A stretch of DNA of 64,000 nucleotides from CAVTBT01 sp963733065 (lineage in GTDB: Bacteria > Actinomycetota > Thermoleophilia > Gaiellales > Gaiellaceae), in the NCBI GenBank assembly GCA_963733065.1, contig CAVTBT010000007.1:1-64000 (forward strand), written 5' to 3'. The notes under the pieces are model-generated. The model worked only from the letters and a program-made list of their open reading frames with translations, was not told where the DNA came from and ran no database searches. The translations under genes and the position numbers were made by a program. Below, piece after piece: positions 8,682-16,723 of the stretch. Position 1 is the stretch's first letter. Every line of letters starts with the position of its first letter.

Positions 8682-9308
8682 ATGGTGACAGTTACCGTGA
8701 ACGGGGTCGAGCACCGCTTCGACGGCGATCCCGACATGCCGCTGCTGTGGTTTCTCCGCGATGAGGTCGGCCTCACCGGCACGAAATATGGCTGCGGTCA
8801 GGCCTTGTGCGGCGCCTGCACCGTGCACCTCAACGGCACCGCTGCTCGCGCCTGCGCGACGCCGCTCTCCGCGGCAGACGGCGCCCAGGTGGTGACCATT
8901 GAAGGCCTTGCGCCGGACGGGAACCATCCCGTTCAAGTGGCCTGGCGCGATCTCAACGTCGCCCAATGCGGCTACTGCCAGACCGGCCAGATCATGCAGG
9001 CTGCGTCGCTTCTGAAAGAGAATCAGAAACCCACCGACGCCGACATCGACAACGCCATGAGCGGCAACATCTGCCGCTGCGGCACGTATCCCCGCATCCG
9101 CGCTGCGATCAAGCAGGCCGTCGCCAAGGAGGCCGGCTATGATTCACGATCTCAATCTCACCTCACCAATTGCGAATGTCAGCCGCCGCGGCTTCCTCGC
9201 GGGCGTCGGCGCCGGCGCGCTCGTGCTTGCGGTCGGGTTCCCCGGCAGGGCCTCGGCGCAGGAGCCGAAGTTCGGCGGCGACGGCATGCCGAACGGCCTG
9301 CGCGATGA
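8682..9308 (+). CDS. iorA: 2Fe-2S small subunit of an isoquinoline 1-oxidoreductase-like molybdoenzyme
   Basis: Electron-transfer subunit with two [2Fe-2S] clusters. The plant-type ferredoxin motif is at residues about 37-57 (CGQALCGACTVHLNG). The second cluster domain has CGYCQTGQIMQ and CRCGTYPRIR (about 95-145). The family is normally about 150-160 residues; this frame is 208. The last ~55 residues, after VAKEAGYD, are arginine-rich and run out of frame through the start of the large-subunit gene. A stop codon near 9140 has probably been lost, or one base is wrong. The partner overlaps it in the operon. The gene symbol is a family assignment; the true substrate is unknown. Confidence 0.82.
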   Translation: MVTVTVNGVEHRFDGDPDMPLLWFLRDEVGLTGTKYGCGQALCGACTVHLNGTAARACATPLSAADGAQVVTIEGLAPDGNHPVQVAWRDLNVAQCGYCQTGQIMQAASLLKENQKPTDADIDNAMSGNICRCGTYPRIRAAIKQAVAKEAGYDSRSQSHLTNCECQPPRLPRGRRRRRARACGRVPRQGLGAGAEVRRRRHAERPAR

Positions 9309-11436
9309 TCCGAAGCTTTTCGTCGCAATCGGCGAAGACGGCACCGTCACGGTCGTCTGTCATCGCTCCGAGATGGGCCAGGGCGTGCGCACCTCGATCC
9401 CGATGGTCGTCGCCGACGAGCTCGAGGCGGATTGGGCGAAAGTCCGCGTGGCGCAAGCGGACGGCGACGAGCCCCGCTACGGCAATCAGGACACCGACGG
9501 CTCGCGCTCGCTGCGCCATCACCTCATGCCGATGCGCCGCATCGGCGCCGCGGCGCGGACGATGCTGGAGCAGGCCGCAGCCGATCGCTGGAGCGTGCCT
9601 GTTTCCGATGTGCGGGCTGTGAACCATGAGGTCGTGCATGCGGCCTCCAACCGCCGGCTTGGTTATGGCGAGCTCGCGAAGGCCGCCTCCGCCTTGCCCG
9701 CGCCGTCACGCGACAGCGTGAAACTCAAGGATCCGTCGGCCTTCCGCTACATCGGCAAGGGCGAGATCGGTCTTATCGACAACCGCGACATTACGACGGG
9801 CAAGGCGGCCTACGGCATCGACACCAGGCTGCCCGGAATGCTTCACGCGGTGGTGGCGCGTCCACCGGTCTATGGCGGCAAGGTGGCCTCTTTCGACGCG
9901 GCCGAGGCGTCGAAGATGCCGGGCGTCGTAAAGGTGGTCGCGATCGATCCGACCCCGCTGCCGTCCGCGTTCCAACCGCTCGGCGGCGTCGCGGTGATCG
10001 CAAGAAACACCTGGGCGGCGATCCAGGGCCGCGACAAGCTGAAAGTCACCTGGGACGACGGCCCCAACGCCGCCTACTCCTCCGACACCTATCGGGCGCA
10101 GCTCGAAGCAGCGGTGCGCAAGCCCGGCAAGGTGATGCGCAACGAGGGCGATGCCGCCGGCGCCCTCGCGCGCGCCGCGAAGAAGCTCGAGGCCGAGTAC
10201 TACATCCCGCACCTCGCCCACGCCACGATGGAGCCGCCGGCGGCGACGGCGCGCATCGTCGACGGCCGCTGCGAGGTTTGGACCTGCGTACAGTCGCCGC
10301 AGGCGGCGCGGACCCTCATCGCCGAGCGCCTCGGCCTTTCCGAGGACAAGGTGACGGTCCATGTGACGCTGCTGGGCGGCGGATTCGGCCGCAAGTCGAA
10401 GCCGGACTATGCCGTCGAGGCCGCGCTTCTGTCGAAAGCCATGGACGGCGCGCCCGTCAAGGTCACCTGGACGCGCGAGGATGACCTGCGCAACGGCTAC
10501 TACCACACGGTCTCGGTGGAGCGGCTGGAGGCCGGGCTCGACGCGGGCGGCAAGGCGATCGCGTGGCTGCATCGCAGCGCGGCGCCGACCCTGATGGCGC
10601 TCTTCAAGCCGAACGAGACCCAGGAGTCGCCGATCGAGCTCGGCATGGGCCTCGTCAACACGCCCTTCGCAGTCGCCAATCTGCGGATCGAGAACCCGGA
10701 GGCGCCCGCGCACAACCGCGTCGGCTGGTTCCGCGCCGTGTCCAACGTCCCGCACGCCTTCGCGATTCAATCCTTCGTCGCCGAGCTCGCGGCGGCGGCG
10801 GGGCGCGACCCGAAGGAGTATCTCCTGGAGCTGATCGGGCCACCGCGCCTGATCGACCCGGCCGGCATCGGCGATGCGTGGAACCACGGCGAGGACCCGA
10901 AGCGCTACCCGATCGACACCGGCCGCCTGCGCCGCGTGATCGAGACGGCGGCCACAGGGATTGGCTGGGGCCGCAGCCTGCCCAAGGGGCGCGGCCTCGG
11001 CATCGCCGGGCACTACGCCTTCGTGACCTACGTCGCCGCAGCGGCGGAGGTCGAGGTGGGCAACGATGGCAAGCTCAGCATCCCGCGCGTCGACATCGCT
11101 GTCGATTGCGGGCCGCAGGTCAACCCGGAGCGGGTGCGCTCGCAGATGGAGGGCGCAGTCATCATGGGGGTGAGCCTCGCGACGCTTGGCGAGATCACCT
11201 ACAAGAACGGCCGCGTGGAGCAAGCCAACTTCGACACCTACGAGCTCACGCGGATCGACGCCGCGCCGCGCGAGATCAAGGTCCACCTGCTGCCGTCGAA
11301 CGACTGGACGCAGCCGCTGGGCGGCGTCGGCGAACCTGGCGTTGCGCCGGTCGCGCCCGCGATCGTCAACGCGATCTTCGCCGCCACCGGCAAGCGGATT
11401 CGGCAGTTGCCGATCCGCGACCAGCTGCGCGCCTGA
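9139..11436 (+). CDS. iorB: Molybdopterin-binding large subunit, isoquinoline 1-oxidoreductase/aldehyde oxidase type
   Basis: A 765-residue molybdenum-cofactor hydroxylase subunit. It starts with a Tat-type signal (SRRGFLAGVGAGALVLAVG), implying folded export to the periplasm with its iron-sulfur partner. The cofactor and active-site motifs are present, including GGGFGRKSKPD (about 415) and VGEPGVAPVAPAIVNAIF near the end with the glutamate expected for catalysis. Relatives hydroxylate N-heterocycles or oxidise aldehydes. No cytochrome c subunit or cofactor-inserting XdhC-like gene follows, although relatives often have them, so the electron acceptor is unclear. The start overlaps the small-subunit frame. 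Confidence 0.88.
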   Translation: MIHDLNLTSPIANVSRRGFLAGVGAGALVLAVGFPGRASAQEPKFGGDGMPNGLRDDPKLFVAIGEDGTVTVVCHRSEMGQGVRTSIPMVVADELEADWAKVRVAQADGDEPRYGNQDTDGSRSLRHHLMPMRRIGAAARTMLEQAAADRWSVPVSDVRAVNHEVVHAASNRRLGYGELAKAASALPAPSRDSVKLKDPSAFRYIGKGEIGLIDNRDITTGKAAYGIDTRLPGMLHAVVARPPVYGGKVASFDAAEASKMPGVVKVVAIDPTPLPSAFQPLGGVAVIARNTWAAIQGRDKLKVTWDDGPNAAYSSDTYRAQLEAAVRKPGKVMRNEGDAAGALARAAKKLEAEYYIPHLAHATMEPPAATARIVDGRCEVWTCVQSPQAARTLIAERLGLSEDKVTVHVTLLGGGFGRKSKPDYAVEAALLSKAMDGAPVKVTWTREDDLRNGYYHTVSVERLEAGLDAGGKAIAWLHRSAAPTLMALFKPNETQESPIELGMGLVNTPFAVANLRIENPEAPAHNRVGWFRAVSNVPHAFAIQSFVAELAAAAGRDPKEYLLELIGPPRLIDPAGIGDAWNHGEDPKRYPIDTGRLRRVIETAATGIGWGRSLPKGRGLGIAGHYAFVTYVAAAAEVEVGNDGKLSIPRVDIAVDCGPQVNPERVRSQMEGAVIMGVSLATLGEITYKNGRVEQANFDTYELTRIDAAPREIKVHLLPSNDWTQPLGGVGEPGVAPVAPAIVNAIFAATGKRIRQLPIRDQLRA

Positions 11437-11794
11437 GCTGCCGTGCAATTGGCGCCCGATCGCAAAGATCGGGCGCACGTTGTCGGAGAGACCCACGACG
11501 GCAAGAGCAATCGAGGGGGCAAGAGACGCCGCATCGACGCGCGCAAACGCGAAGTACGCTTTGCCGCGATGAGCGGACGTCGTCAGCTTGACAAGTTATT
11601 TCCGCCAAGGGCCAAGAGGGGACCCGACCCCCAGATCCGCAAGCCCGATCGCCGCGTATCCGCTCGAGCCCTTCACCGTGCTCGAGAAGCTGTCGCCGGT
11701 GATCGCCTGTTTTCCGAGCGACTTGCGGTCTTGAATGATCTCGACGGTCGAGCCGGGCTCGAGGTGCGAGAGGTTGAGCGCCGCAGTTGCCGGG
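11437..11794. other. Intergenic region with a dispersed 28-base element
   Basis: 358 bases without a convincing gene. Positions 11557-11584 (CGCTTTGCC.CGATGAGC core) recur in diverged form at 13345-13372, suggesting a dispersed intergenic element. It lies between the converging ends of the molybdoenzyme operon and the small exported protein gene; no clear terminator hairpin was found. Confidence 0.45.
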
Positions 11795-12136
11795 CTAACG
11801 TGGCTGATCGTTCCAGGGCTGAACCTGCTTCACTTCGCCAGGGCGCAGCCCGCCGAGGTGGCGAAGAATGGCCGCATAGTTTGGGTCGCTTGGAGAATAG
11901 GTCAGGCGGCCGTCGCCTTGCAGACCGGGCCCCCTTGCAATCAAGTCGAGCACGATAGTGCGGTCTTGCCGCATCGTTGCTGTTCCTATGCTTTGCGTCT
12001 GTTCCATTTCGGCAACCTTTACGATCTCTCGAGTGAACGGATAGTCAGTGCGTTGATCATGCGACTGGGCCCATTTTGCGGAAGAAAGCAGCGCCCCCAC
12101 TGCAATGCAAAGCGTCGGCACGCAATACTTCCTCAT
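11795..12136 (-). CDS. Small exported protein, translationally coupled to the zincin gene
   Basis: A 113-residue protein with a signal peptide (about 1-25, ending WAQS) and no other membrane segment, so it is probably periplasmic. No family recognised. Its start codon overlaps the stop of the upstream metalloprotease-like gene (ATGA at 12133-12136), so the two are made together. That pairing, exported small partner after a toxin-like enzyme, is the usual place for an immunity protein or accessory factor, but this is an inference only. The sequence has no cysteines beyond the signal region and no obvious repeats. Confidence 0.6.
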   Translation of the reverse strand: MRKYCVPTLCIAVGALLSSAKWAQSHDQRTDYPFTREIVKVAEMEQTQSIGTATMRQDRTIVLDLIARGPGLQGDGRLTYSPSDPNYAAILRHLGGLRPGEVKQVQPWNDQPR

Positions 12137-13014
12137 GGACGGTCATCCCAATATTTTTTCAGGTGTGGAGTATGTTGATCCTTGCCTTCCGCATGGCGTG
12201 CCGCGCTCTCGGCATAGGTTTCCTGCCGGCCAGCCTCTCCAGCCTGCTTCTCATAGGCCGGGAGCTTGGCCATGTCGGCGTCGCGCGCCTTCTTGAACTC
12301 GTCGCTTTCAGATGGACTGGGGCTCCCGCTATCTATGCTATGCGTGGCCTCGTGTGCGGCCAGATTAACGGAGCCGTGACCTTCGCCGGTCTTGGGGACA
12401 TGCGCACCGGCCGGCGTACCGTGGCCGGTCACCGCTATCACGACCTCATTTTTGTCGCGCGTGTTAGCCCCGGGGACCTTATCCCACGTAGAACCGGGAG
12501 GCCATCCGCGTGGCTGGACGCCTTTCAAATCTGTTCGGTAATCGGTCACCGATCCGCGGCACGCGATCACCTTTGTGCCGTTCTTTTGCATCTGCTCAAG
12601 AGTGCTCTTCGGAAGCTTGGCCAGCAACTCCGCAACGAGCTTCGCGTCTTCGGCGGTGCCCGACCCTCCTGTTTTGACCAAGGATGTCGCCAGCGCTAAA
12701 TTCGGATTGACGGGCGCTGCTGCGGGCGCAGCGGCTGTAGGCGCAGTGCCCGGCGCGGCTGCAGGCCCAGTGCCCGGCGCAGCTGCAGGCGCAGTGCCCG
12801 GCGCGGCTGTAGGCGCAGTGCGCGATGGCGCGGCTGTAGGCGCAGTGCCCGGCGGCGGCGGCGCGGCTGCAGACGCAGTGCGCGACGGCGCGGCTGTAGG
12901 CGCAGTGGTCGCATGGTTGAGCGCCGCCTTGAATTCCCCCTGTTCCTGTTTCGGCGGAACGCCACCGTAGTTTTGCGGTGAAACGTTCGTGTTACCAGTG
13001 GGCCCGATTGTCAT
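12133..13014 (-). CDS. Anthrax-lethal-factor-like (M34-type) zinc metallopeptidase domain with Pro/Ala-rich N-terminus
   Basis: A 293-residue protein in two parts. Residues about 35-105 are low-complexity (APTAAPG-type repeats), a flexible linker. Residues about 110-293 form a compact domain with the zincin motif HEATH at 221-225 and a downstream glutamate (E269 in TYAESAARH) placed like the third zinc ligand of lethal-factor-like peptidases. The phrase GVQPRGWPPGSTWDKVPG also matches that family in my recollection. There is no classical signal peptide; the N-terminus (MTIGPTGNTNVSPQN) is polar, as in specialised-secretion effectors. An AGAGG-like ribosome site precedes the ATG at 13014. Its target and secretion route are unknown. 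Confidence 0.68.
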   Translation of the reverse strand: MTIGPTGNTNVSPQNYGGVPPKQEQGEFKAALNHATTAPTAAPSRTASAAAPPPPGTAPTAAPSRTAPTAAPGTAPAAAPGTGPAAAPGTAPTAAAPAAAPVNPNLALATSLVKTGGSGTAEDAKLVAELLAKLPKSTLEQMQKNGTKVIACRGSVTDYRTDLKGVQPRGWPPGSTWDKVPGANTRDKNEVVIAVTGHGTPAGAHVPKTGEGHGSVNLAAHEATHSIDSGSPSPSESDEFKKARDADMAKLPAYEKQAGEAGRQETYAESAARHAEGKDQHTPHLKKYWDDRP

Positions 13015-13344
13015 TTACCTCTGCCTTTCCTATTGCCCATGCCTTCGGGTTCACGAAGACCCACAAGGCGTACGGGCCTGCAGCTTGCATTGCCGCGCGT
13101 GCTTCACGCCCACGCTCCGGGGCCTAGTCGTGCTTTTTGTAACGCAGGGACGAAACCGGTTCAGTGACCTTCGGCACATTCAGCGGGCGCTGACGTGCTG
13201 CGAAGACCGTTTCGCCCAATGCAAACGCGAACGCCGGCCAAAAAAGCTGAGAGCACCGAGGAGTACCGCATCCCGCGGGTTTCACTTGGCCAAAACTTCC
13301 ACTCCGGGTCATCTGCGGACATGGAAGCCGGCAATCGTGATGTC

Positions 13345-13372
13345 CGCTTTGCCTCGATGAGCCGACATCGTC
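13345..13372. repeat. Diverged copy of the intergenic element at 11557-11584
   Basis: The 28-base stretch beginning CGCTTTGCC and ending CGTC matches 11557-11584 at about 23 of 28 positions by eye. Both lie between genes in the alphaproteobacterial part. The function of such elements is not known. Confidence 0.4.
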
Positions 13373-13392
13373 GGTTCAATCACCGACGACCG

Positions 13393-13468
13393 CTAGTGTC
13401 CCGAATCCGAAGTTCGCTATACTTTGCAGCGCGCTCAGAGCGAACTTCGGATTCGATAAGGACACTAG
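13393..13468. repeat. Palindromic intergenic repeat, first of two
   Basis: A 76-base imperfect hairpin. CTAGTGTCC at 13393-13401 pairs with GGACACTAG at 13460-13468, and a 17-base inner arm starting CGAATCCGAAG (13402-13418) pairs perfectly with 13439-13455. The outer 9-base arms resemble the ends of small non-autonomous mobile palindromes. Similar TAGTGTC-bounded elements are, to my knowledge, scattered through Bradyrhizobium genomes. Confidence 0.8.
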
Positions 13469-13483
13469 CAAATTTATAATTCT

Positions 13484-13558
13484 AGTGTCGTTTATGGATC
13501 AGAAATTCGCACGATGAACTCGCGGAAACGATGGTGCGAATTTCTGATCCACGACACT
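13484..13558. repeat. Palindromic intergenic repeat, second of two
   Basis: A 75-base hairpin. AGTGTCG at 13484-13490 pairs with CGACACT at 13552-13558, and the 17-base arm GGATCAGAAATTCGCAC (13496-13512) pairs perfectly with 13534-13550. It shares the outer AGTGTC end with the element 15 bases to its left but has a different inner stem, so the two are related families side by side, not one duplicated copy. Confidence 0.8.
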
Positions 13559-13745
13559 GCAGGGGCCAAAACCCAACACCCGAATTCCGTACAGACCGTG
13601 TAAAGGCGGCGGCCGCAGAGACCCTGGGGTCCGTACCCCGCACCGTTCATCGTTTCGCTCCCGTTCGCGAGACCATGTTTGCGAAACTGGACGGTTGCAG
13701 TCACTCTCGTTAGCGCGGTTGGATATTAATGGCCGGGGAAGGACA

Positions 13746-13928
13746 ATGACCCGAAGATTTGTCATTTTGGCTGCCGCGGCGACACTGTTGGCCGGCGCGG
13801 CTCAGGCGCAGGCGCAGGCGCAAGATTACTTTGACTTCCGGAATGGCGGGTTGAGCAGCCGTGTGTTGTCGTCGACCACGAAATCGAACCGAACCGAATC
13901 GAAGCGGGGCAGACCGCGCTCCCAGTAG
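13746..13928 (+). pseudogene. Start of an exported protein, cut at a sequence joint
   Basis: The ATG at 13746 has a good ribosome site (GGGGAAGGACA) and opens a clean signal peptide (MTRRFVILAAAATLLAGAAQ, then AQAQAQ) and a few mature residues (DYFDFRNGG). After about 13850 the frame runs antisense to a transporter gene and becomes a serine/arginine-rich chance sequence. Only about 35 native residues remain. The family cannot be named from the signal peptide alone. Confidence 0.65.
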
Positions 13929-14620
13929 TACGGGTTTCGCTCGAGCGTGATGTGCGAGCCGCGCGCGAACTCCTTGATACGGAACGGGCCCGCGCCGACG
14001 GGCTTCTTGAAGAACGCCGACGCATCGCGCTGCACCAGTGCCTTGGGGACGATGAAGGCGGGGAAGAGGCTGATGTAGTGAGGAAATGCCGAGACTGGCC
14101 GCTTCAGCAGGACCCGCACGGTGCTGCTGTTGACGACGCGTACGGCCCTGAAGTCGGCGACCAGGCTGGGGAAGATCACGTTGATCTTCGGGTTGATGAA
14201 GCGGTCGAGCGAGAATTTGACATCGGCCGCCGTCACGCGTTGACCGTTCGAGAAGCGTGCGTTGGGGCGAATGTGGATCTGCCACGACTTGCGATCTTTG
14301 GCCTGCACCCAGCGATCCGCTAGACCAGCCACGACCTGCGCGCGACCGGACGGGTCCGGACGCGTCAGACCTCCGTAGATCTCCGCCTGCACCAAGATCT
14401 CGCCGTTGTTCGACGGGGCGATGGGGTTCAGGTTGTCGACCTCGTAGTTGTGGCCAACGCGAAGCACTCCTCCGCGCTTCGGCGTTTGCCGACAGTTGGC
14501 TGGGTCGCCGGTCGCGGACGTCGCGGACGTTGCCGCACCCGACACAGACGTGAAGACGGCGACGCCAACAACGGTCAGGGACAGCAGTAGCGAGCTAAGG
14601 GCGAGCGCACGGCCGCGCAT
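13826..14620 (-). pseudogene. Family 5 (dipeptide/oligopeptide) ABC substrate-binding protein, C-terminal half missing
   Basis: The first ~255 residues are a normal family 5 solute-binding protein. There is a signal peptide (1-29), then GGVLRVGHNYEVDNLNPIAP, the pocket-forming VAGLADRWVQAKDRKSWQIH, and TAADVKFSLDRF. The native sequence breaks after VVDDNTRLL near 13853, followed by eight foreign residues and a stop. Full-length relatives are 500-600 residues, so the second lobe is absent. An AGAGGAGG ribosome site precedes the ATG at 14620. The break coincides with the truncation of the gene on the other strand, so it marks a joint and not simple decay. Confidence 0.8.
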
Positions 14621-14758
14621 CTACAACCTCCTCTGGAGCCCGAGCTCACCTGGGCGCTCGGGGCATCTGTCGTTCCTGCGCGATTGGCGACGAGCCAACC
14701 GCGTCGGCGAGTCTCCCCGATATTTGATCAAGTGTCAAGTCCGGGCTACGATCGGCAT

Positions 14759-15469
14759 ATGACCAAACCTCCGGAAAGCGACTCAGCACAGGATGGGATG
14801 GCGCCGCTTCGCTTCGACGGCAGAGACGGCAGCCACCGGACGCTCGCTGAGCGCGTGTTCAATGACGTGCGTAGGGCGATCGTGTCCGGCGAACTCAGAC
14901 CTGGGCGCCGCCTGCCGATCGAGGAGCTCGCTGAGGCGCTCGATGTCAGCCCGATGCCCGTCCGAGAAGCGCTTCGACGCCTTGAAGCTGTTGGGCTCGT
15001 CGAACACGCCCCGCATCGAGGCGCTCGTGTCAGCGTGCCCTCGGCGGACGACCTCGCAGACCTCGTGCGCGCGCGGATAGCTCTCGAACCGCTTGCAACG
15101 TCACTCGCAGCCGACGGCTTTACGGAAGAGCAAGGACACCTGGCCGAGGCGGCTCTTGGCGTCTACCACGCTGCCGCAACCGCCGGCGACGTTCCGGCAG
15201 CCTTTGCTGCTGACTTCGACTTCCACTTCACGATCTACCGCTCAGCAGGCTCGGCATGGCTCATGAGACTCATCACGCCGCTCTGGGAAAGCAGCGAACG
15301 GTACCGCCGAGCTGGCGCCCCAGGCACGTACGAGTTCGCAGAACGCGAGGCGGAACATCGGGCGATACTCGACGCGCTCTCGGCGCACGACGGACATCAG
15401 GCAGGTCAAGCGATGCAGCACCATCTCGACCAGAGCGCCAACCGCATCGCACGAAGCCTCACGGCTTAG
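14759..15469 (+). CDS. GntR-family regulator with FCD ligand-binding domain
   Basis: A 236-residue regulator. The N-terminal winged helix reads VRRAIVSGELRPGRRLPIEELAEALDVSPMPVREALRRLEAVGLVE (about 34-80). The all-helical FCD domain (about 95-225) has the metal-binding DFHFTIYRSAGS and EAEHRAILDAL segments. FadR/FCD regulators usually sense organic acids. The ATG at 14759 follows the divergent transporter gene by about 140 bases, so the regulator probably controls that transporter. There is no recognisable gene immediately downstream in the same direction. Confidence 0.85.
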   Translation: MTKPPESDSAQDGMAPLRFDGRDGSHRTLAERVFNDVRRAIVSGELRPGRRLPIEELAEALDVSPMPVREALRRLEAVGLVEHAPHRGARVSVPSADDLADLVRARIALEPLATSLAADGFTEEQGHLAEAALGVYHAAATAGDVPAAFAADFDFHFTIYRSAGSAWLMRLITPLWESSERYRRAGAPGTYEFAEREAEHRAILDALSAHDGHQAGQAMQHHLDQSANRIARSLTA

Positions 15470-15917
15470 CCTCTTCGGCGCATGCTCGCGCGTCCCATAC
15501 GTCGTTGAGCTCGGGTCTGCGTTACTGCGCCCCGGATGACGACGGCCCTCACGTTCGGCCGGCTCACGAGAAGCTTGCATGGCCAAGTCAGTGGCCTTCT
15601 CGTGGTGAGCCAGGCGACGTCTTTGGCCGACCTGCTGGTACGTAACCAACGCCGCACAAGCTGTGCGGAGCTCGCGAAACGTGCATGAGCGACTCCGACT
15701 GACGGGGCCTTCGTAGTCGTTCTAGGTAGTTCGGTGGCCGAGCTGCCGCCCGCCGCCAACGGCTCGGCGGGCGAGGCGTGCTGACCCTCTACTTGCTTAG
15801 TAGGGCGCTCGACGTCTGACCCGAACTCGCGCTCGGCGTCTCAGCGAACCTTGAGCAGGCCGGCGAGCATCGGCCGCGCGGGCGCACGGAGCGCGCGCAG
15901 GAAGCTCCGCCGTTCGG
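15470..15917. other. Intergenic region, about 450 bases, no gene recognised
   Basis: Both strands have only short frames with shadow-like composition and no family motifs. The left end follows the FCD regulator stop; the right end receives the end of the small basic protein gene. I see no strong hairpin or repeat. Confidence 0.4.
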
Positions 15918-16016
15918 CTACTTCTTGGCCTTCTTTGCCTGCCGCTTCTCCTTCAGCGTCTTCTGAGCTGGCTTCTTCTCCATGCTCTTTCTTGTGTTCT
16001 TGTCCTTGGTCGCCAT
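15918..16016 (-). CDS. Very small lysine-rich basic protein (32 residues)
   Basis: An ATG at 16016 preceded by a strong AGGAAGG ribosome site seven bases away opens a 32-residue frame, MATKDKNTRKSMEKK followed by PAQKTLKEKRQAKKAKK and TAG. It is almost half lysine and arginine with no hydrophobic core. Short basic proteins of this kind (LKEKRxAKKAK ending) recur in actinobacteria in my recollection, with no known function; binding to nucleic acid or ribosome is a guess. The ribosome site and sharp charge bias support a real gene that length filters would miss. Confidence 0.65.
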   Translation of the reverse strand: MATKDKNTRKSMEKKPAQKTLKEKRQAKKAKK

Positions 16017-16097
16017 GCTGTGACCTTCCTGTAGATGCGGTGAGATTGTCAGAAGCGGCCGAGGATGGCCATCGCACTCTGGCGGCTGACGTCGCTC

Positions 16098-16331
16098 TCA
16101 TGTGCGTCGCGGCTCCGCGGGACGCATCGTCGCGATTCCATCTTCGTCGACCTGAACGACATAGCGTCCCGGGTCTGGGCCGCTCGTCAAGCGCTTGAGG
16201 CCTTTCGGCCGCCGGAAAATGATCGCGTGGGTGTCGCTGCGGGTCTCGATCGCGTAGCCCTCTTCGACCTTCTCGTCGAGGAACGCCTCGAGGCTATCCC
16301 TGCGAGTCCCTAGCGGGTCGATCTCTCCCAC
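16098..16331 (-). CDS. Conserved small protein of unknown function, actinobacterial type
   Basis: A 77-residue protein. Marked features are SLEAFLDEKVEEGYAIETRSDTHAIIF in the first half and YVVQVDEDGIATMRPAEP near the end. I recall similar small actinobacterial proteins with the (V/A)ETxTDTxAII pattern and a VDExG ending, with no assigned role. The first possible start in the frame is a TTG at 16352; the GTG at 16331 (VGEIDPL) seems more natural. It is about 80 bases upstream of the small basic gene on the same strand and may be co-transcribed. Confidence 0.6.
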   Translation of the reverse strand: MGEIDPLGTRRDSLEAFLDEKVEEGYAIETRSDTHAIIFRRPKGLKRLTSGPDPGRYVVQVDEDGIATMRPAEPRRT

Positions 16332-16580
16332 GGGCGCGAGTATCGCAAGCAAGGCTGCTCCGCCGGTATGCGAGTGGCATGCGGCTGACTCCCGCCCTCG
16401 TCGGGATCGCGTTCTTCGCCGTTCGATCGGTTAGTGGCTTCGGCTTCCTCGATGCTGCGCCTGATCGTCTCCGGCCTAAAGCGCTTCTAGAAACGTCCTT
16501 TAGCAGGGACATACGGAGCAGGGCATCGATCCTCACTCCCACCAGTATTGGCCGTACGCCGTGCCGTTCGCCGGCCGTCC

Positions 16581-16723
16581 TCAGCCGTCGACGACGGGCA
16601 GTGCGGTGATCGCCCCGATGTGCTCGGCGGCGCGACGCGCTGCTCGCGCCGGCCCGAGCCGGCCGGTGAGAACCGTCTCGAGCATCGATTGAAGCTGCGC
16701 TGACACGCGCGGGTAGAGCGAAA
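16581..16723 (-). pseudogene. C-terminal fragment of the GntR/sugar-binding-domain regulator
   Basis: About 45 codons match the end of the protein at 26463-28010 (LYPRVSAQLQSMLETVL, then TGRLGPARAARRAAEHIGAI) and finish with ALPVVDG and a stop. The rest of the gene is absent; the frame joins the end of the Gfo/Idh gene at 16724. The stop here looks like the natural end of the family, whereas the longer copy reads into foreign sequence after VVDD. Confidence 0.75.
16586..16720. repeat. 135-base direct repeat, copy 1
   Basis: Matches 26567-26701 in the same orientation with two visible differences (at the GATTGAAG and GCGCTGAC positions here). It covers the C-terminal coding part of the GntR/binding-protein regulator. 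The two copies bracket the 9.8 kb that holds the NitT-type transporter operon and the ROK operon. Confidence 0.85.

Noticed and set aside
9706..11496. A 596-codon frame on the minus strand
   Set aside because: It is exactly opposite the molybdoenzyme large subunit, has no motif, and its composition is what the antisense of that gene gives.
12720..12920. Short GC-rich tandem units as a possible CRISPR or minisatellite array
   Set aside because: They are codon-level Ala/Pro/Thr repeats inside the zincin gene linker; there are no constant repeats with unique spacers.
13015..13345. Type III secretion (tts or hrp) box upstream of the zincin gene
   Set aside because: I looked for the known box patterns in the region before the ATG at 13014 and saw no convincing match, so the secretion route is left open.
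15480..15840. Possible tRNA or small RNA in the gap after the FCD regulator
   Set aside because: No cloverleaf arms or T-loop-like GTTCGA pattern was found on either strand.
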